From contig JALOAQ010000007.1 in assembly GCA_023228725.1 (NCBI GenBank), positions 1 through 43,242 on the forward strand: a stretch of DNA of 43,242 nucleotides. The letters are read 5' to 3'. The position numbers were made by a program, and so were the translations under genes. Below, one piece after another: positions 24,371 through 33,568 of this stretch. Each line of letters opens with the position of its first letter. Within the stretch, counting starts at the first letter, position 1. Origin of the DNA: Bacteroidales bacterium (lineage in GTDB: Bacteria > Bacteroidota > Bacteroidia > Bacteroidales > ML635J-15). Under the pieces are notes generated by a model. The model searched no databases. It was not told the origin of the DNA and worked only from the letters and a program-made list of their open reading frames with translations.

Positions 24371-24817
24371 TTAAATTTTTTCAATGTTTCCACCTAATGC
24401 TTCAATTTTCTCTATAGCTGATTTAGAAAAAGCATGAGCTTTTACTGTAAGTTTAACAGTAAGTTCGCCATGTCCTAAAACTTTAATTAAATCTTTTTTA
24501 GAAACTAATCCATTTTCTATCAAAGTATCAACAGATATTTCTTGAAGATTTTTAGTTTCAGCTAAATTTTGCAAAATAGAAACATTAATACCTTTATATT
24601 CGATACGATTACGATTAGTAAATCCAAATTTTGGAGAAGTTCTTTGCAAAGGCATTTGTCCTCCTTCAAAACCTATTTTACGTTTATATCCGGATCTTGA
24701 TTTTGCACCTTTATGTCCTCTTGTAGAAGTTCCGCCTCTACCCGAACCTTGTCCTCTACCAATTCTTTTTCTTTTTTTGACAGAACCTTCTGCTGGTGTT
24801 AAACTACTTAAATCCAT
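24371..24817 (-). CDS. rplO: 50S ribosomal protein L15
   Basis: A 148-residue protein with the Gly/Arg-rich N-terminal extension (KRKRIGRGQGSGRGGTSTRG, then GHKGAKSRSGYKRK) that threads into 23S rRNA. A globular C-terminal domain follows, with the LTVKAHAFSKSAIEKIEALG motif. It lies between rpmD and secY. Confidence 0.98.
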   Translation of the reverse strand: MDLSSLTPAEGSVKKRKRIGRGQGSGRGGTSTRGHKGAKSRSGYKRKIGFEGGQMPLQRTSPKFGFTNRNRIEYKGINVSILQNLAETKNLQEISVDTLIENGLVSKKDLIKVLGHGELTVKLTVKAHAFSKSAIEKIEALGGNIEKI

Positions 24818-24838
24818 AAAATAAATATTTTTAAATTT

Positions 24839-25018
24839 TTAAATTTCTTCTACTTTTACTAAGTGGCGTACTTTAGCAATCATACCTAAAATCTGTGGAT
24901 TTGCTTCATGCTCCACCGAATGGTTCATTTTTCTAATACCTAAAGCTTCTAAGCTAAGTTTTTGACGCTTAGTACTACCAATTTTACTTTTTATTTGCGT
25001 AATTCTAATTTTAGTCAT
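24839..25018 (-). CDS. rpmD: 50S ribosomal protein L30
   Basis: A 59-residue protein. The start is set at ATG 25018 (MTKIRITQIKSKIGSTKRQK), which matches the family; a longer frame back to 25051 would overlap rpsE and add a non-family N-terminus. The LEALGIRKMNHSVEH segment is conserved. The spacing of 10 bases to rpsE supports this start. Confidence 0.96.
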   Translation of the reverse strand: MTKIRITQIKSKIGSTKRQKLSLEALGIRKMNHSVEHEANPQILGMIAKVRHLVKVEEI

Positions 25019-25028
25019 AACCAAATTT

Positions 25029-25544
25029 TTATCCGTTAAATACTTTATCAAGATTAACTTGACGTTGATACGCTACCTCGTTAGCATCTCTTAATTCTAT
25101 AAGTGCAGCAAGAGTAGCTTTAACAAGGTTATGTGGATTTGATGAGCCTTTAGATTTTGCTAGGATATCAGTAACGCCTGCACTCTCTAATACTGCACGC
25201 ATGGCACCACCTGCCTTAACACCCGAACCCGAAGTAGCTGGCTTTAACCAAACTTTAGCACCGCCATATTTTGCTGCTTGTTCATGTGGGATTGTTCCTT
25301 TAAGCACAGGTACTTTAACTAGATTTTTCTTAGCTTCTTCAACAGCTTTACCAATAGCTGTAGTAACCTCGCCGGCTTTTCCTAAACCGTATCCAACTAC
25401 GCCGTTTTCATTTCCTACTACAACAATAGCAGAAAAACTAAATGTACGACCACCTTTTGTAACTTTTGTTACTCTTTGGATGCTAACAAGTCTGTCTTTT
25501 AATTCCAGATCGCTAGTTTTTACTTTTTTAATATTCTTTAACAT
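25029..25544 (-). CDS. rpsE: 30S ribosomal protein S5
   Basis: A 171-residue protein of the small-subunit body. The dsRNA-binding-like N-terminal domain (RLVSIQRVTKVTKGGRTFSF) and the GYGLGKAGEV loop are clear. The C-terminal domain shows SGVKAGGAMRAVLESAGVTD. The Lys/Gly loop around VTKGGR, linked to spectinomycin response in other bacteria, looks unaltered. Confidence 0.98.
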   Translation of the reverse strand: MLKNIKKVKTSDLELKDRLVSIQRVTKVTKGGRTFSFSAIVVVGNENGVVGYGLGKAGEVTTAIGKAVEEAKKNLVKVPVLKGTIPHEQAAKYGGAKVWLKPATSGSGVKAGGAMRAVLESAGVTDILAKSKGSSNPHNLVKATLAALIELRDANEVAYQRQVNLDKVFNG

Positions 25545-25550
25545 AGTCTA

Positions 25551-25910
25551 TTATAGTTTAAGTCCACCTTCTCTTGCACCGTCAGCCAAAGCTTTTATTT
25601 TGCCATGATACAAGTAACCATTTCTATCAAAAACCACTTGTGTAATGCCAGCCTCTAAAGCAAGTTTTGCAATTAATTTTCCAAGCATAGCCGCTTTTTC
25701 GGATTTTGTTGCTTTTGATTCAGCAATATCTTTATTTTTAGAGCTTGCTGCAACTAATGTTCTAGCACTTATGTCATCAATCACCTGAACGCTTATTTGC
25801 TTATTACTGCGAAACACAGACATTCTAGGTTTTTGGGCAGTACCTGATACTGTGCTACGGATACTGCGTTTTATTCTTAATCGTCTTTCTATTTTTTTAG
25901 ATAAAGCCAT
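25551..25910 (-). CDS. rplR: 50S ribosomal protein L18
   Basis: A 119-residue 5S rRNA-binding protein. It has the basic N-terminal region (RRLRIKRSIRSTVSGTAQKP), RMSVFRSNKQISVQVIDD, and the C-terminal FDRNGYLYHGKIKALADGAR signature. It is six bases from rpsE in the standard order. Confidence 0.98.
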   Translation of the reverse strand: MALSKKIERRLRIKRSIRSTVSGTAQKPRMSVFRSNKQISVQVIDDISARTLVAASSKNKDIAESKATKSEKAAMLGKLIAKLALEAGITQVVFDRNGYLYHGKIKALADGAREGGLKL

Positions 25911-25929
25911 TTCTTATAATTTTTACTAA

Positions 25930-26484
25930 TTAGACTTTAGCAGATTTACCTGCTTTTCTACGTAACTCTTCGTTTACAAATTTAATACCTTTTCCTTTAT
26001 AGGGCTCTGGTGGTCGAAACGAACGAATTTTTGCTGCTACTTGTCCAAGCAATTGTTTATCAGCACTTTTCATCTTTAAAATTGTGTTTCCACGTCTTTC
26101 GTTAATACATTCTGCTTGGATTTCTTTGGGTAATTCAAATAATACACTATGAGAAAAACCTAAAGACATATCTAATACTTGTCCATTAAGTTCAGCTTTA
26201 TATCCAACGCCAACAAATTCTTGTTGAGTAGTAAAACCTTCGGAAACGCCTATAAGCATATTTGCTATCAAAGCTCTGTACAAACCATGTTTTGATCTAT
26301 TATCTTTTTCATCGTTTGGCCTGCTTGCTGTTAAAATGTTTCCTTCAATTTCTAATTTGATAGCAGGATCGACCTGTTGTTTAAGCTCTCCTAGAGGGCC
26401 TTTTACTGTTACAAGGTTTTCGTCAGAAATGTTTATTGTAACATTAGCAGGTATTGTTATGGGTAATTTACCAATTCTTGACAT
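25930..26484 (-). CDS. rplF: 50S ribosomal protein L6
   Basis: A 184-residue protein with the two repeated L6 domains. MSRIGKLPITIPANVTINIS opens domain 1. The C-terminal half has the RSFRPPEPYKGKGIKFVNE motif that contacts 23S rRNA near the factor-binding site. Length and ends are typical. Confidence 0.98.
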   Translation of the reverse strand: MSRIGKLPITIPANVTINISDENLVTVKGPLGELKQQVDPAIKLEIEGNILTASRPNDEKDNRSKHGLYRALIANMLIGVSEGFTTQQEFVGVGYKAELNGQVLDMSLGFSHSVLFELPKEIQAECINERRGNTILKMKSADKQLLGQVAAKIRSFRPPEPYKGKGIKFVNEELRRKAGKSAKV

Positions 26485-26495
26485 TTTTCACTTTT

Positions 26496-26891
26496 TTAAT
26501 AAACGTAACATAATACTTCACCGCCAACATTTTCTCTACGAGCTTCTTTGTCGGTCATTACACCTTTATTTGTTGATAAAATAGCAAGGCCCAAGCCATT
26601 TAACACTCTTGGTAAATTTGCGGCATCTACATATTTTCTCAAACCAGGTTTACTCACTCTTTCTAACTTTTTTATAGCTGAGAGTTTGGTTACAGGATGA
26701 TACTTAAGAGCTATCTTAATATTTCCTTGATAACCGATATCCTCAAACTTATAATTTAAAATATAACCTTTATCAAAAAGCACTTTTGTCATTTCACGCT
26801 TAATGTTTGAACCAGGAATATCGACAATTTTATGTCCAGCCATTACGGCGTTTCTGATTCGGGTTAAATAATCTGCAATAGGATCAGTCAT
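26496..26891 (-). CDS. rpsH: 30S ribosomal protein S8
   Basis: A 131-residue primary 16S rRNA-binding protein (MTDPIADYLTRIRNAVMAGH at the start; GLGLAILSTNKGVMTDKEAR and GGEVLCYVY at the end). In enterobacteria S8 represses the spc operon by binding near rplE. I did not find a recognisable copy of that site here. Confidence 0.98.
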   Translation of the reverse strand: MTDPIADYLTRIRNAVMAGHKIVDIPGSNIKREMTKVLFDKGYILNYKFEDIGYQGNIKIALKYHPVTKLSAIKKLERVSKPGLRKYVDAANLPRVLNGLGLAILSTNKGVMTDKEARRENVGGEVLCYVY

Positions 26892-26911
26892 TATTCAAAT
26901 TTTTAAAATTA

Positions 26912-27181
26912 TTACCAACTTGCTTTTCTAACACCGGGAATTAACCCATGCGAAGCCATTTCTCGAAATACAATACGGCTTACTCCAAACTGTCTCATAT
27001 AACCTTTTGGTCGTCCACCTTGGCTACAACGATTGTGTAGTCTAACTTTTGACGAATTTCTTGGTAAAAGGTGTAGAGCTTCGTAATTACCTTCTTCTTT
27101 ATATTGTTTTCTTTTAGCTTCATATTTTTTCACTAGCTTTAGTCTTTTAACCTCGCGAGCTTTCATTGATTCTTTAGCCAT
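26912..27181 (-). CDS. rpsN: 30S ribosomal protein S14, zinc-free form
   Basis: An 89-residue protein (MAKESMKAREVKRLKLVKKY; end GVSRIVFREMASHGLIPGVR). It is the longer form with only one cysteine (RCSQGGRPKGYMRQFG), not the short 61-residue CxxC zinc form. It follows rplE with one base between. Confidence 0.98.
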   Translation of the reverse strand: MAKESMKAREVKRLKLVKKYEAKRKQYKEEGNYEALHLLPRNSSKVRLHNRCSQGGRPKGYMRQFGVSRIVFREMASHGLIPGVRKASW

Positions 27182-27182
27182 A

Positions 27183-27746
27183 CTAAATCTTTTTTAAATT
27201 TTTAAATGGAAAACCAAATTCTCTAAGTAAAGCATATCCCTCTTCATCAGTTGGAGCTGAAGTAACAAAAGTGATATCCATACCTAAAATTCTGTTTATT
27301 TTATCAATATCTATTTCAGGAAAAATAATTTGCTCAGATATTCCTAAAGTATAATTTCCTTTTCCATCAAATTTATAATTAATACCACGGAAATCTCTAA
27401 TACGAGGTAAAGCAACAGCTAACAATCTTTCTAAAAATTCATACATTCTATCTCTGCGTAAAGTTACTCTAACGCCTATGGGCATTTTTTTACGCAATTT
27501 AAAGTTAGAAATGTCTTTTTTAGAAACCGTTGCCACAGCTTTTTGACCTGTTATAGTTGTCATTTCGTCAATTGCGATATCAATTAATTTTTTGTCAGCA
27601 ATAGCTTGCCCTAAACCTTGACTTACTACTATTTTTTCAAGTTTAGGAACTTGCATAACAGTTTTATAATTAAATTCTTTCATCAAAGAGCTTATAATTT
27701 GCTCTTGATATTGTTTTTTAAGTGTAGGTACAAATTTCTTTTCCAT
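27183..27746 (-). CDS. rplE: 50S ribosomal protein L5
   Basis: A 187-residue 5S rRNA-binding protein of the central protuberance. Key segments are LEKIVVSQGLGQAIADKK, the RRDRMYEFLERLLAVALPRI helix with RDFRGI, and the NYTLGISEQIIFPEI strand. Its ATG overlaps the rplX stop by one base (TAATG), so the two are translationally coupled. Confidence 0.98.
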   Translation of the reverse strand: MEKKFVPTLKKQYQEQIISSLMKEFNYKTVMQVPKLEKIVVSQGLGQAIADKKLIDIAIDEMTTITGQKAVATVSKKDISNFKLRKKMPIGVRVTLRRDRMYEFLERLLAVALPRIRDFRGINYKFDGKGNYTLGISEQIIFPEIDIDKINRILGMDITFVTSAPTDEEGYALLREFGFPFKNLKKI

Positions 27747-28072
27747 TATTTAATCTCCTCTCCAGTTTTTTTAGAAACTCTGATTAATTTACCCTCATCA
27801 TTTCTTTTACGACCTACGCGTGTGGGTTTTCCAGTTTTTGGGTCAACAAGCATTAGGTTAGAAATATGAACACTAGCTTCTTTTTTAATAATACCACCTT
27901 GTGGGTTTTCAGCATTAGGTTTTTGATGTTTTGAAATAAGATTTACGCCTTCAACTATCGCTCTTTCTTTAGCTCTCAAAACTTCAAGAACTCTACCTTG
28001 CTTGCCCTTAGACTCACCTGCAATTACAATTACAGTGTCGCCTTTTTTGATATGAAATTTATGATTAGTCAT
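27746..28072 (-). CDS. rplX: 50S ribosomal protein L24
   Basis: A 108-residue assembly-initiator protein. The KOW motif is visible at residues 8-30 (KKGDTVIVIAGESKGKQGRV), followed by EGVNLISKHQKPNAENPQGG and the basic strand KTGKPTRVGRKRNDEGKLIR. Standard position between rplN and rplE. Confidence 0.98.
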   Translation of the reverse strand: MTNHKFHIKKGDTVIVIAGESKGKQGRVLEVLRAKERAIVEGVNLISKHQKPNAENPQGGIIKKEASVHISNLMLVDPKTGKPTRVGRKRNDEGKLIRVSKKTGEEIK

Positions 28073-28084
28073 GTTTTATAATTT

Positions 28085-28453
28085 TTATAATACTTCTGGA
28101 GCCAATGATACAATTTTCATATACTGTTTTTCACGCAACTCTCTGGCTACAGGTCCAAAAATACGAGTTCCTCTAAGTTCGCCTGCCGCTGTTAATAATA
28201 CACAAGCATTATCATCAAATCTAATATATGAACCGTCTTGGCGTCTTACTTCTTTTTTAGTTCTCACTATAACTGCTTTAGCCACAGTGCCTTTTTTAAT
28301 TTCGCCACCTGGTAATGCACTTTTTACACTAACCACAATTTTGTCGCCTATAGAAGCGTATTTGCGTCTGGTACCACCAAGAACACGAATACACAACACT
28401 TCTTTAGCGCCGCTATTGTCTGCCACATTTAATCTACTTTCTTGTTGTATCAT
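28085..28453 (-). CDS. rplN: 50S ribosomal protein L14
   Basis: A 122-residue protein at the subunit interface (MIQQESRLNVADNSGAKEVL; GTRRKYASIGDKIVVSVKSA; end RELREKQYMKIVSLAPEVL). Length and sequence are fully typical. Two bases separate it from rpsQ. Confidence 0.98.
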   Translation of the reverse strand: MIQQESRLNVADNSGAKEVLCIRVLGGTRRKYASIGDKIVVSVKSALPGGEIKKGTVAKAVIVRTKKEVRRQDGSYIRFDDNACVLLTAAGELRGTRIFGPVARELREKQYMKIVSLAPEVL

Positions 28454-28455
28454 GA

Positions 28456-28713
28456 CTATTTAACTTTTTCGATTATATTTATTAATCTCCATCTTTTGCT
28501 TTTGCTCAAAGGACGAGTTTCCATAATTTGAACGATATCACCAATATCGCAAGTGTTAGTTTCATCGTGAGCAACAAATTTTTTAGTTTTATTAACAAAC
28601 TTACCGTATTTAGGGTGTTTTTCTTTTCTTTTTACGGCTACAACAATTGACTTGTCCATTTTGTTGCTTACAACAATACCGATACGCTCTTTTCTTAAAT
28701 TTCTACTTTCCAT
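28456..28713 (-). CDS. rpsQ: 30S ribosomal protein S17
   Basis: An 85-residue OB-fold protein that binds 16S rRNA early in assembly. It has RIGIVVSNKMDKSIVVAVKR, the HPKYGKFVNKTKKFVAHDE strand and GDIVQIMETRPLSKSKRWRL. Typical length. Confidence 0.98.
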   Translation of the reverse strand: MESRNLRKERIGIVVSNKMDKSIVVAVKRKEKHPKYGKFVNKTKKFVAHDETNTCDIGDIVQIMETRPLSKSKRWRLINIIEKVK

Positions 28714-28722
28714 AGCTGTATC

Positions 28723-28923
28723 TTAATTTATATCAGTTAATTCTCTTTTGCGTAACTCGGTTTTGAGTCTTGCAATTAATCTTCTTACCTCTTTTATACG
28801 CTGAGGATTTTCTAAAGGCGATACTGCATGATTAATTTTTAACTTAATTAAATTATGCTTTTCGCTTACTAATCTCTCGGCAACTTCTTTGGTTGTTAAA
28901 CCTATTATTTCTTTATTCTTCAT
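28723..28923 (-). CDS. rpmC: 50S ribosomal protein L29
   Basis: A 66-residue two-helix protein near the exit tunnel, where it helps dock trigger factor and SRP. It begins MKNKEIIGLTTKEVAERLVS and carries NPQRIKEVRRLIARLKTELR. Located between rplP and rpsQ as expected. Confidence 0.97.
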   Translation of the reverse strand: MKNKEIIGLTTKEVAERLVSEKHNLIKLKINHAVSPLENPQRIKEVRRLIARLKTELRKRELTDIN

Positions 28924-28934
28924 CTTTGTCTGAT

Positions 28935-29360
28935 TTATTTATTATAATCATAATCATGTCTAACGATGAATTTCGTTTTAATTGGAAGTTTTTGGGCTGC
29001 TAACCTCAAAGCTTCTTTTGCTAAATCAAATGAAACTCCTTCTGCTTCGAAGATTATACGTCCAGGCGTTACTCTAGCAACAAATCCTTCTGGAGCACCT
29101 TTACCCTTACCCATACGCACCTCTGCAGGTTTACTTGTAACAGGTTTGTCGGGAAATATTCTTATCCATATTTGTCCTTGACGCTGCATTTTTCTTGTAA
29201 CAGCGATACGGGCAGCCTCAATTTGGCGACCTGTTATCCAAGCCGACTCTAAGGCTTTGATTCCAAATGAACCAAAAGCGATTTCGCTCCCGCGCTGAGA
29301 ATTACCTTTCATTCTCCCTTTTTGCTGTCTTCTAAATTTTGATTTTTTTGGCTGTAACAT
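28935..29360 (-). CDS. rplP: 50S ribosomal protein L16
   Basis: A 141-residue protein near the A-site tRNA elbow. It shows MLQPKKSKFRRQQKGRMKGN, ITGRQIEAARIAVTRKMQRQ, and MGKGKGAPEGFVARVTPGRI near residue 82. It matches the Arg-rich 23S-binding core of the family, with no missing parts. Confidence 0.98.
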   Translation of the reverse strand: MLQPKKSKFRRQQKGRMKGNSQRGSEIAFGSFGIKALESAWITGRQIEAARIAVTRKMQRQGQIWIRIFPDKPVTSKPAEVRMGKGKGAPEGFVARVTPGRIIFEAEGVSFDLAKEALRLAAQKLPIKTKFIVRHDYDYNK

Positions 29361-29377
29361 AGCTCTTTATTTTCAAA

Positions 29378-30097
29378 TTATTTCTTTCTTCTTCTATTAC
29401 TACCTCTTTCTTGTTGTCTGGGCGAACGTTTGCCTTGTGCAGTTTTACCAACATTTGGACTTAAATCTCTTTTACCATAAATCTCACCTCTACAAATCCA
29501 AACTTTAACGCCTAACAAACCGGTTTTTGTTAAAGCTTCTGCCAAAGCATAATCAATATCTGCTCTTAATGTATGCAAAGGAGTACGACCCTCTTTATAC
29601 ATTTCGCTTCTTGCCATTTCAGCACCATTTAAACGTCCCGAGCATTGGATTTTGATACCTTCAGCTCCCATACGCATTGTTGAAGCAATAGCCATTTTTA
29701 CAGCTCGTCGATAAGCAATTTTACCTTCGATTTGTCGTGCAACATTACTAGCTACTAAAACTGCTTCAAGTTCAGGTCGTTTTATTTCAAAAATATTTAT
29801 TTGAATATCTTTATTTGTAATTTTCTTTAACTCTTCGCGAAGTTTATCAACCTCATCGCCTCCTTTTCCGATTACAAAACCTGGACGTGCAGTATTAATA
29901 GTAATAGTGATCATTTTCAAAGATCTTTCAATTATAATCTTTGAAACGCTTGCTTTTTCTAAACGTGCGTTTAAATAGCGACGAATACTAGCGTCTTCGG
30001 CTAATTTGTCGGCATATTTTCTTCCGCCATACCAATTTGAGTCCCACCCTCTGATGATACCCAATCTGTTACTTATAGGATTACATTTTTGTCCCAT
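29378..30097 (-). CDS. rpsC: 30S ribosomal protein S3
   Basis: A 239-residue protein at the mRNA entry. The KH domain (about 40-110) has the GXXG-type loop in RPGFVIGKGGDEVDKLREEL. The C-terminal domain has GRLNGAEMARSEMYKEGRTP. The Arg-rich end (RSPRQQERGSNRRRKK) is an extension seen in many Bacteroidota. Confidence 0.98.
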   Translation of the reverse strand: MGQKCNPISNRLGIIRGWDSNWYGGRKYADKLAEDASIRRYLNARLEKASVSKIIIERSLKMITITINTARPGFVIGKGGDEVDKLREELKKITNKDIQINIFEIKRPELEAVLVASNVARQIEGKIAYRRAVKMAIASTMRMGAEGIKIQCSGRLNGAEMARSEMYKEGRTPLHTLRADIDYALAEALTKTGLLGVKVWICRGEIYGKRDLSPNVGKTAQGKRSPRQQERGSNRRRKK

Positions 30098-30102
30098 GAA
30101 TA

Positions 30103-30528
30103 TTATTCATTTTCTTCATTTACTAATTCTAATTCTCTCTTTGTGTCAACCACAATTTTTACGTGGTTTGAACGTTTTCTAATACGATTAGCTCTTCCTT
30201 GTGGGGCTGGCTTAATGCGTTTTAAAGGACGTGCTTCATCTACTGTTATTTCAGTAACATAAAGTTCAACATCTTCTAATCTTTGTCCTTCGTTTTTAGC
30301 TTGCCAATTTGCAACTGCTGACTTTAGAAGCTTTTCAATGTCGCGTGATGCTACTTTTGGTGAAAAATGCAAAATATCTAAAGCTCTATCTACTTTTTGA
30401 CCTCTAACTAAATCTGCTACGAGTCTCATTTTACGAGGAGAACTAGGACAATTGCGAAGAATAGCATAGCTTATATGCTTTTTTTCTTCTTTTCTTTGTT
30501 CTGCTTTTATTCTTTTACGTGCGCCCAT
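30103..30528 (-). CDS. rplV: 50S ribosomal protein L22
   Basis: A 141-residue exit-tunnel protein. The core (ILRNCPSSPRKMRLVADLVR; then LLKSAVANWQAKNEGQRLED) and the tunnel-lining hairpin region (VDEARPLKRIKPAPQGRANR) are normal. About 15 basic residues precede the usual start (MGARKRIKAEQRKEEKK), a short extension. Confidence 0.97.
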   Translation of the reverse strand: MGARKRIKAEQRKEEKKHISYAILRNCPSSPRKMRLVADLVRGQKVDRALDILHFSPKVASRDIEKLLKSAVANWQAKNEGQRLEDVELYVTEITVDEARPLKRIKPAPQGRANRIRKRSNHVKIVVDTKRELELVNEENE

Positions 30529-30543
30529 AATACTTATTTATTA

Positions 30544-30810
30544 TTATTTCTTTTTACCACCGTGACCTCTATAGGTTCTTGTTGGTGCAAACTCGCCTAA
30601 TCTATGACCTACCATATTTTCAGTTATATAAACAGGAATAAACTTATTTCCGTTATGAACTGCAAAAGTATAACCCACAAATTCTGGTGGGATTACGGAA
30701 GCTCTTGCCCAAGTTTTTATGGCAGTTTTTTTTCCACTAGCCTCCATAGCATTTACTTTTCTCTCAAGTTTAAAGTCAATAAAAGGACCTTTTTTAAGTG
30801 ATCTACTCAT
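30544..30810 (-). CDS. rpsS: 30S ribosomal protein S19
   Basis: An 88-residue head protein (MSRSLKKGPFIDFKLERKVN; WARASVIPPEFVGYTFAVHN; end HRLGEFAPTRTYRGHGGKKK). It pairs with S13 near the A-site finger. The order rplB-rpsS-rplV is as expected. Confidence 0.98.
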   Translation of the reverse strand: MSRSLKKGPFIDFKLERKVNAMEASGKKTAIKTWARASVIPPEFVGYTFAVHNGNKFIPVYITENMVGHRLGEFAPTRTYRGHGGKKK

Positions 30811-30821
30811 AATTCACTATA

Positions 30822-31646
<825 letters not shown>

Positions 31647-31655
31647 TTCTTATTA

Positions 31656-31946
31656 TTAAATATTGCTATAAAAATCAATTACCTCACCTTGTGCTAATGT
31701 AATAATAGCTTTTTTAAATGCATTTGTTTTTCCTCGTTGAACGCCAGTTTTGGTATAGCGGGTTTTTGATTTACCAGCATAACGCATAGTATTAACTGCT
31801 ATTACCTTAACCTCGTACATTTTCTCAACAGCATTTTTAATCTGCAATTTTTCAGCACGTTTATCTACAATAAAACCATAACGATTCAAAGTTTCGCCTT
31901 GTTTCGTCATTTTTTCGGTTACTATTGGTCTTATTAAAATATTCAT
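31656..31946 (-). CDS. rplW: 50S ribosomal protein L23
   Basis: A 96-residue exit-tunnel protein that docks trigger factor and SRP. It begins MNILIRPIVTEKMTKQGETL and has RYGFIVDKRAEKLQIKNAVE and VNTMRYAGKSKTRYTKTG. Normal length for the phylum. Confidence 0.98.
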   Translation of the reverse strand: MNILIRPIVTEKMTKQGETLNRYGFIVDKRAEKLQIKNAVEKMYEVKVIAVNTMRYAGKSKTRYTKTGVQRGKTNAFKKAIITLAQGEVIDFYSNI

Positions 31947-31958
31947 TTTCTTGTACTT

Positions 31959-32585
31959 TTAAGCTAAATTATTCTCAAAAACATCGATTGACTTCTCTTC
32001 CATCACTAAAACCGAAGCCCACATAATGTCGTAAGTGCTTAAATCCGAAGCAGTTATAACATTAACGTCTTTCAAATTTCGAGAAGACAAATATACACTT
32101 TTATTTGATTCTGCAACAATTAAAAGAATTTTTTTATCATTTATTTTAAAATTGTTCTTTAAGTTGATAATATTTTTGGTTTTAATCTCATCAAACATCA
32201 AGTTTTCGACAATAAAAATTTTATTTTCTTTAGCACGATACGACAAAGCCGATTTACGTGCTAATCTTTTCAATTTTTTATTTAATTTAATATGGTATAA
32301 TCTTGGCTCTGGTCCAAAAGCTCTACCACCACCTCTAAATATTGGATTTTTAATACTTCCTGCGCGAGCAGTTCCAGTACCCTTTTGGCGTTTTATTTTT
32401 CTAGTACTTCCAGAAACTAAACCACGATGCAATGAAGCATGAGTTCCTTGTCTTTTATTAGCCATATATTGTTTGCAATCAAGATAAATTGCATGGTCGT
32501 TTGGCTCTATTGCAAAAATCAAATCGTTTAACTCGATTTCTCTTCCGGTTTCCTCGCCTGATTTATTATATACTGATGTTTTCAT
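31959..32585 (-). CDS. rplD: 50S ribosomal protein L4
   Basis: A 208-residue protein. The long loop reaching the exit tunnel (about 45-95) shows KIKRQKGTGTARAGSIKNPI then FRGGGRAFGP, where macrolide-resistance changes arise in other bacteria; it looks ordinary. It overlaps the rplC stop by one base. In enterobacteria L4 regulates the S10 operon; no leader of that type is evident. Confidence 0.98.
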   Translation of the reverse strand: MKTSVYNKSGEETGREIELNDLIFAIEPNDHAIYLDCKQYMANKRQGTHASLHRGLVSGSTRKIKRQKGTGTARAGSIKNPIFRGGGRAFGPEPRLYHIKLNKKLKRLARKSALSYRAKENKIFIVENLMFDEIKTKNIINLKNNFKINDKKILLIVAESNKSVYLSSRNLKDVNVITASDLSTYDIMWASVLVMEEKSIDVFENNLA

Positions 32586-33226
32586 TATCTTTCTATAATT
32601 AAATATGAACCTTTTGATCCTGGAACTGAACCTTTTACCAATAAAAGATTACTTTCCGGTATCACTTTCAACACTCTAAGACTGATCATTTTCACTTTTT
32701 GCCCACCCATTCTACCGGCCATTTTAGTGCCTTTAAAAACTCTGGATGGAGTTGAAGCTGCTCCTAATGAACCTCCAGCTCTTTCTCTATCTCCTTGACC
32801 ATGAGTTTGGTCGCCCACTCCAGAATAACCATGTCTTTTTACAACTCCCTGAAATCCTTTTCCTTTACTAATTCCGGCAACATCGCAATATTCTCCTTCA
32901 ATAAAAATATCAACGCTTACTATGTCTCCAAGTTCTAAATCGCTATAGTTTTCACCTTTTTTAATTTGTCCAAAATCTTTAAATTCAACTATTTTGCGCT
33001 TAGGACTAGTGCCGGCCTTTGAAAAATGGCCTTTCATTGCTTTGGTTGTATGCTTTTCCTTTTTCTCGTCAAAGGCAAGCTGAACCGCTTCGTAACCATC
33101 TGTTTCCATATTACGGATTTGTGTTACTACGCAAGGTCCTGCCTCGATAACAGTGCATGGAATGTTTTTTCCCTCAACACTGTAAATGGAAGTCATACCT
33201 ACTTTTTTACCAATAATTCCTTGCAT
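32585..33226 (-). CDS. rplC: 50S ribosomal protein L3
   Basis: A 213-residue early-assembly protein. MQGIIGKKVGMTSIYSVEGK opens it, and the extension toward the peptidyl-transferase centre is visible in VVKRHGYSGVGDQTHGQGDR and GAASTPSRVFKGTKMAGRMG. Normal length and position after rpsJ. Confidence 0.98.
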   Translation of the reverse strand: MQGIIGKKVGMTSIYSVEGKNIPCTVIEAGPCVVTQIRNMETDGYEAVQLAFDEKKEKHTTKAMKGHFSKAGTSPKRKIVEFKDFGQIKKGENYSDLELGDIVSVDIFIEGEYCDVAGISKGKGFQGVVKRHGYSGVGDQTHGQGDRERAGGSLGAASTPSRVFKGTKMAGRMGGQKVKMISLRVLKVIPESNLLLVKGSVPGSKGSYLIIER

Positions 33227-33245
33227 TTTACTATTTTTTAAGTTT

Positions 33246-33554
33246 TTAACTTGCTTTAATTTCTACTTCTACACCACTTGGTAATTCTAATTTCATCAGA
33301 GCATCAATCGTTTTTGAAGTCGTACTATAAATATCAAGTAAACGTTTGTAAGAACTTAGTTCAAACTGTTCTCTCGATTTTTTATTTACGAAAGTCGAAC
33401 GATTAACAGTAAATATACGTTTGTGAGTTGGAAGAGGAATAGGACCTCTAACTACTGCTCCGGTAGTTTTTACTGTTTTAAGAATTTTCTCTGCTGATTT
33501 ATCAACCAAATTATAGTCGTAAGATTTCAGCTTAATTCTAATTTTTTGATTCAT
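33246..33554 (-). CDS. rpsJ: 30S ribosomal protein S10
   Basis: A 102-residue head protein that also acts with NusB in antitermination in other bacteria. It has MNQKIRIKLKSYDYNLVDKS, GAVVRGPIPLPTHKRIFTVN and SREQFELSSYKRLLDIYS. It follows fusA directly, with no tuf gene between, so str and S10 clusters are joined. Confidence 0.98.
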   Translation of the reverse strand: MNQKIRIKLKSYDYNLVDKSAEKILKTVKTTGAVVRGPIPLPTHKRIFTVNRSTFVNKKSREQFELSSYKRLLDIYSTTSKTIDALMKLELPSGVEVEIKAS

Positions 33555-33568
33555 ACTATTTATTATTA

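Noticed and set aside
25019..25051. Longer L30 with 11 extra N-terminal residues
   Set aside because: The extension overlaps rpsE and is not part of the L30 family; ATG 25018 fits.
33555..33568. Expected tuf gene between fusA and rpsJ
   Set aside because: Only 14 bases separate the two genes, so no tuf is present here.
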